Of a stretch of DNA of 64,000 nt, positions 31,310-40,040 are shown piece by piece (within the stretch, counting starts at the first letter, position 1; every line of letters begins with the position of its first letter). The DNA lies in the NCBI GenBank assembly GCA_963837755.1, contig CAWIOP010000004.1, positions 310,001 to 374,000 of the forward strand. The letters run 5' to 3'. Origin of the DNA: JADGHX01 sp963837755. Lineage in GTDB: Bacteria; Pseudomonadota; Gammaproteobacteria; Steroidobacterales; Steroidobacteraceae. Position numbers and translations under genes: made by a program. The notes beneath the pieces are model-generated. The model had not been told where the DNA came from and ran no database searches. It worked only from the letters and a program-made list of their open reading frames with translations.

Positions 31310-32302
31310 CTACCTCTTCACCCTCACCACCACCCGATCCCCCTCCCGCGTCACTACCAGCATCGGCCGTCGCTGCAGAATCTGAATGAGCTGCTCCGGA
31401 TTGTCCACACTCAAGGTGGCCCACAAGGTCTGGTTCTGTGCCGCGCCCTCGATGACAAACTGTGGCTTCGCATTGTGCTGATTGAACGCCGAAGCGATCT
31501 CCGCAAGCGTCTTGCCGAATAGATCTGCGTTCGGGGCCGTCTGCGTCGGCTGTTTCGTTGTCGAAGCGGCCTGGGTCTCATCCTCATCAATGATGCGCCC
31601 ACCCGAGAGCAAGGTGAGAGTCTTGCCTGGGCCAAGTATTCGCGCAGATGCCTCAGCCTGGACGCTCTGGACCTTCACAGCCCCGGCCAGCACCGCAACG
31701 TAAGATCGATCCGCGGTCGTCTTCACACTGAATCGTGTTCCGACCACTTCGATGGTCGCATCCCTCATCTTCACGCGAAACGGAGGTCCATTCTCGAGAT
31801 GCATCACGTCAAACAGCGCATTGCCAGTGTTGAACTCGACATCACGCTTCTGCCCGCCGATGCGAATGCGAAGCACCGTATCAACGCCAATCTCGATCTT
31901 CGACCCATCCGTCAACGTCACAACTTCCGCCGGCCTGCCAACGGTGCTATACGCCACCCACTGCGGCGGCTCGCTGCCCTCGCGCAGATAGAAGATAGCG
32001 CCCAGAAGCAGAACGAAAACCACTGATGCCGCGAGTGCAAACGTGCGCACAGCCTGCCGTCGCTGCTTGGCGGCATACGTGCGCGCTTCGGCGAACATCT
32101 GCTCCCGATCCAGTGTTTTGATTGCCTCCGTCTCCCGCATGAGGGAAGGTAGCTCGGACATCAAAAGAAACTTTCGCAAGTGCTCCGGAGACGTTTGAGC
32201 CCAGTGGACGAGCCCCGTTGTGTCTCCACCATCCGTGGCGGCGTTCACCCAGTCGCTCGCCTGGCTACTTACCTTGTCAGGTCGATAGTAAGAGCTGCTC
32301 AT
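31310..32302 (-). CDS. fecR: FecR-family anti-sigma/signal transducer of lasso locus 1
   Basis: A 330-residue inner-membrane regulator. It has a cytoplasmic N-terminal helical region (residues 1-85), one membrane segment (about 88-107: FALAASVVFVLLLGAIFYL), then the periplasmic FecR domain (DGSKIEIGVDTVLRIRIGG, FRVKMRDATIEVVGTRFSVK, VAVLAGAVKVQS) and a DUF4974-like C-terminus (LFGKTLAEIASAFNQHN). The start MSSSYYRPDK at 32302 overlaps the sigma stop by ATGA; the open frame to 32512 overlaps sigma and is not coding. In known FecIRA systems FecR senses the receptor's STN domain and activates the sigma factor. The receptor here is divergent at 33309. Confidence 0.88.
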   Translation of the reverse strand: MSSSYYRPDKVSSQASDWVNAATDGGDTTGLVHWAQTSPEHLRKFLLMSELPSLMRETEAIKTLDREQMFAEARTYAAKQRRQAVRTFALAASVVFVLLLGAIFYLREGSEPPQWVAYSTVGRPAEVVTLTDGSKIEIGVDTVLRIRIGGQKRDVEFNTGNALFDVMHLENGPPFRVKMRDATIEVVGTRFSVKTTADRSYVAVLAGAVKVQSVQAEASARILGPGKTLTLLSGGRIIDEDETQAASTTKQPTQTAPNADLFGKTLAEIASAFNQHNAKPQFVIEGAAQNQTLWATLSVDNPEQLIQILQRRPMLVVTREGDRVVVRVKR

Positions 32303-32871
32303 AGGATTTCCTTTTCCCTGGCGGTTACGAAATTGTTCACGTAGGTGCGCGCCTCGCGAAGAAGCCGCTCCACCTTGTGTACCGAGATGCTGCAGTTCTT
32401 CGCCGTTTCGTTCACCGAAAGGCCGTCGATGAGGCGCGCTATGTAGACTGCCCGATGGAGCGCATCCATTCTGTGTATGGCTGCTTCGAGAAGCAGCCCG
32501 GTGCGGCGCCATTGTTCGAGTTCGGCGGGGCCGGGGTTCTCGTCCGCGAGTTGGCTCACTGCATCCGGCCGCTCGCTTTCGCCATCTTCGGCCACTGCTT
32601 CGGGAACTGCGCGATCCTGGCTCTTCCTGCGAGCTCGCAGGATCTCGAAGGTGACGAAATTGGCCGTGCCATAGAGGAACTTCACCTCGTCCTGGATCGG
32701 CTCTCTCGGCGGCACCAGAAGCCGTGAAAAGATCTCCTGGAAGGCGTCGTCGACCTCCTGCCAGGAGTGCAGGCGGTTGCGCAGATAGCGTCTCAGCCCC
32801 GGCGCTTCATTGCGCAGGAGCGATTCGACCGCTTTCACGCGGTCTTCATTCGACACGTTGTCAGGTCCCAT
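32299..32871 (-). CDS. ECF sigma factor (FecI-like) of lasso locus 1
   Basis: A 190-residue ECF sigma factor from ATG 32871 (MGPDNVSNEDRVKAVESLL). Region 2 is at about residues 20-90 (RRYLRNRLHSWQEVDDAFQE, then IFSRLL, then FLYGTANFVTFEILRARRK) and region 4 at about 128-180 (LHRAVYIARLIDGLSVNETA, then KNCSISVHKVERLLREA). It is coupled to fecR by ATGA. The open frame reaches 33396 but the upstream part overlaps the divergent receptor's 5' region and shows no sigma homology. Likely targets are the receptor and lasso operon promoters (inference). Confidence 0.85.
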   Translation of the reverse strand: MGPDNVSNEDRVKAVESLLRNEAPGLRRYLRNRLHSWQEVDDAFQEIFSRLLVPPREPIQDEVKFLYGTANFVTFEILRARRKSQDRAVPEAVAEDGESERPDAVSQLADENPGPAELEQWRRTGLLLEAAIHRMDALHRAVYIARLIDGLSVNETAKNCSISVHKVERLLREARTYVNNFVTAREKEIL

Positions 32872-33308
32872 GAGAGGTGGAACATCCTGTGGCAACTTTC
32901 TGGCAATGTGTAACAAAGGGGGAGTTCCCCGCGCGCGCGTCCGCACGCCCCCCACAGGGGGTGTGCTCGATTCGCGGCCCGTGCTCTTTGCCATGAGTTG
33001 TTCAAGGGTCCTGAAGGTTCTGCCTGCCGCAAGACATCCCTTTGCGGCAGGCAGCTCCAGCCATGGTGGAATCTCCCTGAATCCACACTGCCTTACCCGC
33101 GAGTTCCTGCACATGGCGGTGGCCGGAAACATCCCTGTCCGTTGGTCCCTTGGGGAGTAGTGAGTTATCCAGAAGAAAACCCGCAAAATTCTGTGCGGGC
33201 CAGCACGGCCCGGACTCACTTTACATAGGCGGGCCGCGCAAGCGCGCCCGATCAGCCCCCGGGGAACGGGGGGCACGAATGAATCGAAGTTGAGGGGGAA
33301 AGGAATCG
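32872..33308. other. Divergent control region between sigma and TonB receptor, with hairpin
   Basis: No gene. It must hold promoters for both directions. A 13-bp perfect stem CTGCCTGCCGCAA (33020-33032) / TTGCGGCAGGCAG (33042-33054) with a 9-nt loop is the strongest structure and may be a terminator or a leader element. The receptor start at 33309 follows GGGGGAAAGGAATCG, a good ribosome-binding site. Confidence 0.5.
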
Positions 33309-36300
33309 ATGAAGTTGCATCCGGTCTGGGGGGCCACGCTGGTGGCCTGTGGGGCGTTTTGTTCTCTTGAGGCGAATGCGGCGGCTGCGAAAACATATGA
33401 GGTCGAGGTTCCGGCGCAACTGCTGCGAACGGCGTTACCGCTGATCAAGGAGCAGACGGGGCTTACGTTCTGGTTTGCGGCTGGTACGGAGCCGGAGGAG
33501 CGGCGGGTGCCAGCGCTTTCCGGGGCCTATACGGCTGAGGGGTTGCTGTCGCGGCTTCTGTCGGGAAGCGACCTGACTTTTCAGCCCGTGCCGGGCACGG
33601 GATATGAGATCTGCCAGCAGGCGTGCGCGTCCGCGACGCCCCCTCTGGGCATTCCGGAGATTCTGGTCAGGGGCGCCTCGTCGCGGAATATGGATATCCC
33701 GCGCGATCGGGACGCGCATCAGTCATACATCGTCATCGGTGGCGATGAGATTCGGCACCGGCATGCGAGCTCGCCGCAGGAGTTGATCCTGGAGGCGGTT
33801 CCTTCGGCGAGTCGCCCGGCGATCGCGGGGGTGCAGTCCGCCATTACGGGTGAGTCCGAACAAATAGACCTGCGCGGGCTCGGGCGCGATCAAACGGCGG
33901 TTCTCCTCGACGGGCGGCGCGTGGTTTCGCGCACGCTCGGAGGGGAAGCGCTGCAGTCCAGTCTGGGGTTGCCAGTCGAGGCGATTGAGCGCATCGAGGT
34001 GCATGGAACGACCTCGTCGGCGCGCTTCGGCGGGAATGCCGCGGCGGGCAGCATCAATATCATCCAGAGGCATCGCATGCAGGGCGCCGGGCTCGCCGCG
34101 ACGATCGACGCGATTCCGGGCATGCCCGCGAGCGCGAAAGTTCTGTTCGCGGAAGTTGCGTCCCCGTTTGCGTCGGGACGGGGCAGGGCCTCGGGCTGGG
34201 TCAACTATTCCGTGGAGTCTGAGCTCCTCACGCGGGATCGGGACCTCGTTACCGCCGCGCGCGGGAGGATCGCGGCGAACAATCCAGCCAACCCCCGGTC
34301 GATTTCCGCGCCGCCGTTATCTTCGGGCACGAATGTGTTGTCGGCGAACGGGGCTTCGTTGATTCCCGGATACGAGGTGTACAGCCTCTATATCCCCGCA
34401 GGATGGACGGCTTCAAAAGGCTTGGCGGAGCTTCTGTCGACTTCGGGCCAGTACGCGCCCGGTCTTGCACCGAACGCTGCGCAGGGTGGCGAGCTCTCTG
34501 CCGTACGGCCGCGAACGGAGCGGGAGTCAGCCAGCGCGTCAGTGCATTTCGATATTGGCTCGAGCCTGTCCGCGGATGCGGAGGCGGCCTTTGCGAGAAT
34601 CCTGCGAGACGCAACTGCAAGCGGCGTGGAATCCGTTGATTATCGCAGGGCGCTCGTAGCTGCGAATGTGCCTGCGAATCCGTTTGGCCAGCCGGTGTGG
34701 GTGACCGCGCCACTTCGCTCGGGCAGCGCGCCGATTCACAGTGACTATCGAATCGGGCGAGCGGTGTTTGCCCTTCAGTGTGAATTGCCGGGTGACTGGA
34801 TGGCGCGAGCCGAGTACGCGGGGTCGGGTACGGAGTTCTCGCTCGAACGTCCGGTGCTGAATGTCTCTCACAGCGTCATCAGCGACGGCGTGGTGAATGT
34901 GTTTGAGGATCCGATCGATGAGTCTGCGATCAGCTCGTCACTGGCCACGCTGAGATTGCCCGACCTTCGCTCGAGCCTTTGGAATACCTCTCTCCTGGTT
35001 GCGGGCTCGTTGTGGAAACTGCCGGCGGGCACGCCGTATCTCACCGTTCTCGTCGAACGCCGCGGCGAGCGGCTCGTCGATCGACCGGCGGAAACTCTGC
35101 TCGCCGGGATCTCTGGAGTGGAGCCGCAGATACGCAGCGTTGTCCCCGAGCAGCATGAGCACGTGGATAGCGCTTACGCGGAGCTGAATCTCCCGCTGCT
35201 CGCGTCGGTGACTGGCGAGCCGGATCGGCCGCTGCTGGATGGCCAGCTGACTGTGCGGGCGGATGACTATCGCGTCGACACGGCACGCGTAGTCGCAGGC
35301 TCGCCGACGTTCGACCAGTTCGACTATTCAACTTCGAAATTCTCCGCGCTGAGCTGGATGGCATCGATGCGGTTCGAGCCCTATGAGTGGCTCGCGCTGC
35401 GAGGGGGCTGTGGGAGAGGGTTCATGCCGCCCTCCGCAAACGACGTGACTTTGCCCGTGGAGCAGGTCGTCGCATCGCCTTTCTTCATCGACCCGGCACG
35501 GGGGTCGGAGCCGATCGGCCCGTTCCGGGTCCGTGTCGGCGGGAATCCGGATCTCGATCCGGAGCGGATCAACAATTGCACGGCGGGCGTGATCATCGAG
35601 ACGCCTGATCCAGGGAACCTGCGCGTCTCCGTGGATTTCACCCGGGTCTCGAAGACCGATGTGATCTATTCGCCGTCGAGCAGCTTCTTCAGCAATCCGT
35701 CGGCGTACATTCTGGATATGCCGACGCGCGTGACGCGCGCACCGGTTGCGCCCGGTGACACCCATGCGGCGGGACGGATTCTCGAGGTGGACGCTTCCAG
35801 CCTGAATGTTTCTGAAGGCGAATATCGGGCCTGGGACGTGAGCCTCGACTACACGTTTCCGCGCACGCGGTTCGGTGTCATGCGCTTTTCGAGTCTCGCG
35901 ACCATGGAGCGCGTTTTTGCCTCGCGGCTCACCGAGGCGGCGCCGCTCGTGAATGACGCAGGGGTCGGTTCGCTCGGCTCGCCACGGGGGCGTGGCACGG
36001 TCGCTCTGCGGTGGGAGGCGGGGCGGTGGAGCATCGGCTGGGACGCGCGCATCATTTCCCGCTATCGCGTCTCCCGCGCGATCGCCGTTCAGGAGGATCA
36101 AGGCGGCAAGCACGTTCGGGCCCAGAACTATCACGATCTGTGGGTGAGCTATGTCTTTCCGCCCGAGGCAACGCGTATCGGCGTACTGGAATTGCAGCTC
36201 GGCGCGAAAAATCTGTTTCAGAAGCGGCCGCCGCTCGATGCGGGCGACCCCAACCTGACCAGCCGGTTTGGCTGGTATGAGCTGCCCGCGCTCTACCTGA

Positions 36301-36332
36301 CTTTTCGCTTATCGCCCGGGCGAAACTCCTGA
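33309..36332 (+). CDS. TonB-dependent receptor with STN domain, lasso locus 1
   Basis: A 1007-residue outer-membrane transducer. Signal peptide residues 1-26 (VWGATLVACGAFCSLEANAA); STN domain about 30-105 (YEVEVPAQLLRTALPLIKEQ, then GLLSRLLSGSDLTF); plug about 115-255 (IPEILVRGASSRN, QIDLRGLGRDQTAVLLDGRR, IERIEVHGTTSSARFGGNAA). The 22-strand-type barrel ends with PALYLTFRLSPGRNS. Its end overlaps the convergent lasso cyclase by 24 bp. The divergent FecI/FecR pair is probably its signalling partner. The ligand could be the locus-1 lasso peptide or a metal complex (inference). Confidence 0.92.
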   Translation: MKLHPVWGATLVACGAFCSLEANAAAAKTYEVEVPAQLLRTALPLIKEQTGLTFWFAAGTEPEERRVPALSGAYTAEGLLSRLLSGSDLTFQPVPGTGYEICQQACASATPPLGIPEILVRGASSRNMDIPRDRDAHQSYIVIGGDEIRHRHASSPQELILEAVPSASRPAIAGVQSAITGESEQIDLRGLGRDQTAVLLDGRRVVSRTLGGEALQSSLGLPVEAIERIEVHGTTSSARFGGNAAAGSINIIQRHRMQGAGLAATIDAIPGMPASAKVLFAEVASPFASGRGRASGWVNYSVESELLTRDRDLVTAARGRIAANNPANPRSISAPPLSSGTNVLSANGASLIPGYEVYSLYIPAGWTASKGLAELLSTSGQYAPGLAPNAAQGGELSAVRPRTERESASASVHFDIGSSLSADAEAAFARILRDATASGVESVDYRRALVAANVPANPFGQPVWVTAPLRSGSAPIHSDYRIGRAVFALQCELPGDWMARAEYAGSGTEFSLERPVLNVSHSVISDGVVNVFEDPIDESAISSSLATLRLPDLRSSLWNTSLLVAGSLWKLPAGTPYLTVLVERRGERLVDRPAETLLAGISGVEPQIRSVVPEQHEHVDSAYAELNLPLLASVTGEPDRPLLDGQLTVRADDYRVDTARVVAGSPTFDQFDYSTSKFSALSWMASMRFEPYEWLALRGGCGRGFMPPSANDVTLPVEQVVASPFFIDPARGSEPIGPFRVRVGGNPDLDPERINNCTAGVIIETPDPGNLRVSVDFTRVSKTDVIYSPSSSFFSNPSAYILDMPTRVTRAPVAPGDTHAAGRILEVDASSLNVSEGEYRAWDVSLDYTFPRTRFGVMRFSSLATMERVFASRLTEAAPLVNDAGVGSLGSPRGRGTVALRWEAGRWSIGWDARIISRYRVSRAIAVQEDQGGKHVRAQNYHDLWVSYVFPPEATRIGVLELQLGAKNLFQKRPPLDAGDPNLTSRFGWYELPALYLTFRLSPGRNS

Positions 36333-38090
36333 GCGCGTCCACGCGCGGGCCCAGATTTCGGCGCCGAGCATGCCAAAGACCGGAACCGACGACACCGAGC
36401 CTTCCGACGGCGATGACGAGAGGGCGGCTTCGAGCCGGTGCCGATCGACGAAAGGCCGCTGGATCAGGATGCCGTCCATCAGCATTTCGCGCGCGAATTC
36501 GAGATTGGAAAGAACGGATGCGGAGGCCACGCGTTCGGCGTCGCCCTTGTCGCGGCGGGTGACTACCTCGCGCGGCAGGTCATCCGCGAATGCGTCACGA
36601 GTGAGAGCGCGATCGCGACGGCCGGTGATCTGGAAATAGGTCGGAATCTGCAGGCACAGCTCGATGAGTGGCTGGGAAAGCAGGGGGGCGATGTACTCAG
36701 CGTCGCTGTCGAGGGTGAATGGGCTGATGAACACCCGGGGGGCTTTCAGAAGGTTCGCTTGCCAGAGGCGACCCGGTGAGGTGTTTCGTGGCGCGGAATG
36801 CGCCGCTGCGCTGTTCCTCAGAAGCTCCGCAATGATTTCCGCTTTCACGAGTGTCGCGCGCTCCAGGCCCTCCGTCGCGAGCGCGTCGAAATTGAACGAA
36901 GCGCCGCGAAAGCGGGTGCGCGCGGCGCGCGCCAGAATTTCCCATGCGGTCACGCCTTCCGAGACCGCGGCGTGCATCGCCAGCGGCAGCAGGCCGCGCG
37001 TCCAACCGCGCTCGCGGACGAAATCCATTACGTAGAGCGATGGGTAGTTCCGGCAGAAGAGCTCGTCACCTCCGTCGCCGCGGAAGATGACGGATGCGCC
37101 ACGTGAGCGCGCGAGGTCGGGCTCCACCCGGTCCACCGCAGGCAATCGGAGGCCCGGGCAACGTGCTGAGCGGATGAATGTCACCGCGGATCGAAAGTCC
37201 ACGTTCGAGTCTCTGTAGTGCTCGACCAGCTCGCATTGGGCGCGCCCGGCGCAGAGTCTTGCGTAATGACGCTCGTCGCTGTTCAGGTCGCTGGCGTACT
37301 GGTTGAGGCAGATGATCTCGGGATGGTTTGCGGTTGATGTCAAACAGGCGAGTGTCACGGCTGAGTCGAGGCCGCCAGACAGAGCATGAATCACACGTTG
37401 GTGCCTGCTTGCCCAAGCCTGGACGCACGCGCGCGCTGTCGTGCGGAGACTTTGAGCTGCGCGCGTGCGGTCGCTGAGCTCTGAAGTGGACGAGAACCGA
37501 TGCGGGTCCCAGATTTCGGTGCGCGTGAGTGACTCGGCCGTCACTCGTGCGACCTGGCCTGGCAGAATCTCTGCGACTTCGGTGATGTCGGTCTGGTCGC
37601 CGGGGGCCGGGCCGAGCAGTGTGCGGGCGAGATGGGCCCAGTTGATCGAAAAGCTGCGTGCACCCAGTTGCGCGCAAAGCTCCATGGACGAAAAGAAGAT
37701 GTCTATGTTTTCAGCCCGTGTGTGAAGACATGAAAGTGTCGATGCGGGTCCGCGCAGAATGTGAAAGGCCTGGTATCGTTGGTCGCGCCAGATGGCGACG
37801 TAGTTTCCCCAGTAGGCGTCGATCAGTTCCTTTCCGTTGCTGTGAATGATTCTTTGCGCGGCGGCCTCGCCGAGGGAAGCCGGTTCGAATTGCTGGAAGA
37901 GCGCTCCGAAAATGACTGCGATTGAATGCGCCTGAATCTGGGCGGAAGTGCATATCGCGAGTGTTCCCTCGAGATCGAGTACCGCATTGAATCGCGCGTC
38001 GATGCCTTGGCATCTGCGCACGAGCTGCCGGACCTGACTGGCACTTACGTGATCAGCGGGATTCCAGACGAATACGAAATACTGAAGCAT
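36309..38090 (-). CDS. Lasso peptide macrolactam synthetase (asparagine-synthase-like, C protein), locus 1
   Basis: A 593-residue asparagine-synthetase homologue of the McjC type. It starts MLQYFVFVWNPADHV with a glutaminase-like N-domain lacking Cys1, and has the ATP pyrophosphatase loop HALSGGLDSAVTL at about residues 234-246. RGDGGDELFCRNYPSLY and QPLIELCLQIPTYFQITGRR are further family blocks. It would adenylate the ring-forming Asp side chain of the leaderless core and join it to the N-terminal amine. It lies 12 bp after the B gene in a precursor-B-C operon. The 3' end overlaps the receptor gene on the other strand. Confidence 0.92.
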   Translation of the reverse strand: MLQYFVFVWNPADHVSASQVRQLVRRCQGIDARFNAVLDLEGTLAICTSAQIQAHSIAVIFGALFQQFEPASLGEAAAQRIIHSNGKELIDAYWGNYVAIWRDQRYQAFHILRGPASTLSCLHTRAENIDIFFSSMELCAQLGARSFSINWAHLARTLLGPAPGDQTDITEVAEILPGQVARVTAESLTRTEIWDPHRFSSTSELSDRTRAAQSLRTTARACVQAWASRHQRVIHALSGGLDSAVTLACLTSTANHPEIICLNQYASDLNSDERHYARLCAGRAQCELVEHYRDSNVDFRSAVTFIRSARCPGLRLPAVDRVEPDLARSRGASVIFRGDGGDELFCRNYPSLYVMDFVRERGWTRGLLPLAMHAAVSEGVTAWEILARAARTRFRGASFNFDALATEGLERATLVKAEIIAELLRNSAAAHSAPRNTSPGRLWQANLLKAPRVFISPFTLDSDAEYIAPLLSQPLIELCLQIPTYFQITGRRDRALTRDAFADDLPREVVTRRDKGDAERVASASVLSNLEFAREMLMDGILIQRPFVDRHRLEAALSSSPSEGSVSSVPVFGMLGAEIWARAWTRSGVSPGR

Positions 38091-38102
38091 GCCAGGCGGG
38101 AG

Positions 38103-38846
38103 TCACAAAACGAGAATCGGCTGATATGAGCGCACGAACACCGGCGTGCCGTTCAGTACCCAGTGGTCGTGCTGCAACCAGCTGTGCGCTGCGAACGGGC
38201 GAACCTGCACGCCGATTACCCACGCGGCGTGAACGTCGTAACGAGCCAGGAACTCCAGCATCGTCAGCGAATCCAGCAGGCAATTGCCTTTGCGGGTGAA
38301 AACCCACGTTCGGATGTGCTGGTAGGCGCTGGTCAGCAGGCGGGCGCGTTCGAAGTCGAACGCGGCCGCGGTCTGTCGCTTCTCGTTGCGCAGTTGTATG
38401 CGCCGAACGATCGACTCCAGCGGTTGGAAGTGTAAGCGTGTGCGAGTGGTGAGCCAGGCAACGAGGAAGTTGATGACGTGCCCGACGGTAATGTGGTCCG
38501 ACGGCATGCAGTCCCACGGTACGAGCTCATCAAGAGCGACCGGAAGAGACGCGGGATCTGCCGGCCGGCCGGTGATTGGCCCATGCACCAGAAGGCCTCG
38601 CGCGCACAAAGACTGTGCGAAGGCATTTGCATCTGCTTCATGCGCTGCGCCGGGCGCCTGCCCTTCGGGCGACTGCGGCGGGCCGGAAACGGCGGCAGGC
38701 CAACCTTCGACGAGCTGTGAAAGCGCCTGCGCCTGCGCAGGCGAGATGCCCAGGTAGGCATCGCGCTTCAGATCGAGAAAGATGGCGCCTTCTGGCGCCA
38801 CACTGACATACGTGTGGCTCGAAAGCCTGTATTCGCGCAGGGACAT
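38103..38846 (-). CDS. Lasso leader peptidase (B1-B2 fusion), locus 1
   Basis: A 247-residue fusion. Residues 1-95 form the RiPP recognition element (VSVAPEGAIFLDLKRDAYLG), which binds the leader. Residues 120-247 are the transglutaminase-like cysteine protease that removes it. Cys189 (GNCLLDSLTM) and His221 (FAAHSWLQ) are present. The acidic third residue, which lies 12 residues after the His in McjB and in the locus-2 protein (VLND), is Gly233 here (VLNG), so the triad is atypical. Asp227 might substitute (speculation). It is 74 bp downstream of the precursor gene. Confidence 0.9.
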   Translation of the reverse strand: MSLREYRLSSHTYVSVAPEGAIFLDLKRDAYLGISPAQAQALSQLVEGWPAAVSGPPQSPEGQAPGAAHEADANAFAQSLCARGLLVHGPITGRPADPASLPVALDELVPWDCMPSDHITVGHVINFLVAWLTTRTRLHFQPLESIVRRIQLRNEKRQTAAAFDFERARLLTSAYQHIRTWVFTRKGNCLLDSLTMLEFLARYDVHAAWVIGVQVRPFAAHSWLQHDHWVLNGTPVFVRSYQPILVL

Positions 38847-38920
38847 ACCCCGGACCGGGCGCTGTAGCGAACAGGGGAAGTGCGGCGAACGACCCAGGGT
38901 TTATCGTTCGCCGCGTCTGA

Positions 38921-39037
38921 TCACCACCAGGGGAAGACACGCAGGAACGTGTAAGTGAGGCTGTCCCAGGCCCATCCGCCACTGAAGTCCTTTGTGCTCT
39001 TCTTTACCGAACCGAACTCCGCAATCATGTTGTTCAT
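38921..39037 (-). CDS. Lasso peptide precursor, locus 1 (38 residues)
   Basis: A 38-residue precursor from ATG 39037, with AAGGA at good spacing. The leader is short (MNNMIAEFGSVKKSTK). FGSVKKST resembles the LGS...LT leader box of proteobacterial lasso precursors, with Thr at position -2 as in MccJ25 (T-K before the core). Cutting after TK gives a 22-residue core starting DFSGGWAWD and ending LRVFPWW. That allows a nine-residue ring from the Asp1 amine to the Asp9 side chain. Asp at core position 1 is unusual; starting at Gly would place the Asp at ring position 5 or 6, too short. The open frame to 39193 upstream has no precursor features. The core is Trp-rich and ends in WW. Confidence 0.8.
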   Translation of the reverse strand: MNNMIAEFGSVKKSTKDFSGGWAWDSLTYTFLRVFPWW

Positions 39038-39494
39038 ACCGTATCCTTTCAGAGGCATCCTGCCTCGATGAATCAGCGCGATCCCACCATTGCGGACGAC
39101 ACTAATTCCGTCAAGGCGCCTTCCCGTGTCGTTGGTACTCCGTCGGATTGGTGGACCCGCGCTGCGTCGGCGCTGCAGCGACTGTTTTGTCAAGCTGGAC
39201 TAAGGGCGAGCGAGTAAATATTCAGCGGCGGCGGATGATTTTCTGAGGGATCAGCGGAGTGGTGTCAGGCACTGGAATAGTGGATTCGCGCCCGCTAGCG
39301 TCAGCCGCACGGCACTTTGTTCGGTCAGCCCACTAGTTCCTTTTCCTCTGCCACCCGTCTAACCTTCCGGAACATCCACTCGCACGCAGCGCAGGATCGC
39401 TGCTTCCCGGCCGAACGGCCGGCGAGATCCCGGGTACGGCGGCCATTGGGAAGGAGGTACCGCCCTTGATCCCAGATCTCGTGAGGACTCCCGA
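39038..39494. other. Control region between lasso operon 1 and the next sigma gene
   Basis: No gene on either strand. It contains the promoter region of the leftward lasso operon and of the rightward sigma-FecR/XRE genes. No operator or terminator stood out. Confidence 0.4.
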
Positions 39495-40040
39495 GTGGCC
39501 GAGAAGCGAGGCGCCGACCAGGCATTGTGGAAGATTGCGCAGCAATTGCAGGGAAAGCTGAAAGCCTCCTTGCGACGATACGCCCGTGATCAGGCCGAGT
39601 GCGAAGACCTCATGCAGCGCACCTACGAGCGGCTCCTGTCGACCCGGCTGCGCAATGTGGTTCAAGCACCCGAGAATTACATTCAGCGCACGGTCCGCAA
39701 CATCGGCATCGATCATCTGCGGCAGCAGAGACCGGAGGCAAGCGTGCCTCTCGACAGCGTGCCGGAGCAAGAGCTCGCAGACGAACGGCTGAGCCCCTTC
39801 GATCTCGTAGTCCTCGATCAGCAGCGGGAGATCCTGCGAGCGATCATGGAGCAGCTGCCACCAAGATGTCGCGAGGTGTTTCAGCTGAATCGAGAGGAGG
39901 GCGTAGAGCAGCAGGAGGTCGCCAGGAGGCTGAACATCAAGCTCAGCACGGTGAAGAACCACCTGACTCGCGCCGCGGTCATCTTCACCCGCGAGCTTGA
40001 GCGTCTGAAAACAGCAGGGATCGACAGGCACAGCCTATGA
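39495..40040 (+). CDS. ECF sigma factor (FecI-like)
   Basis: A 181-residue ECF sigma factor with a GTG start at 39495. Region 2: LRRYARDQAECEDLMQRTYE, then YIQRTVRNIGIDHLRQQRP. Region 4: AIMEQLPPRCREVFQLNREE, then QQEVARRLNIKLSTVKNHLT. The stop overlaps the following FecR-like start (ATGA), as is usual for fecI-fecR pairs. The downstream FecR is only an N-terminal domain joined to an XRE repressor, so the control of this sigma is unusual. No dedicated receptor is adjacent in this direction. Confidence 0.88.
   Translation: MAEKRGADQALWKIAQQLQGKLKASLRRYARDQAECEDLMQRTYERLLSTRLRNVVQAPENYIQRTVRNIGIDHLRQQRPEASVPLDSVPEQELADERLSPFDLVVLDQQREILRAIMEQLPPRCREVFQLNREEGVEQQEVARRLNIKLSTVKNHLTRAAVIFTRELERLKTAGIDRHSL

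Noticed and set aside
32303..32512. N-terminal extension of the locus-1 FecR
   Set aside because: It overlaps the sigma gene. The ATGA coupling sets the start at 32302.
38921..38980. Lasso core starting at the Gly-Gly of the locus-1 precursor
   Set aside because: It would put the only nearby acidic residue at position 5 or 6, too small a ring, and break the Thr -2 rule.
38921..39193. 90-residue version of the locus-1 lasso precursor
   Set aside because: The extra N-terminal residues are Arg-rich and unlike a leader. ATG 39037 has a ribosome-binding site and gives a typical small precursor.
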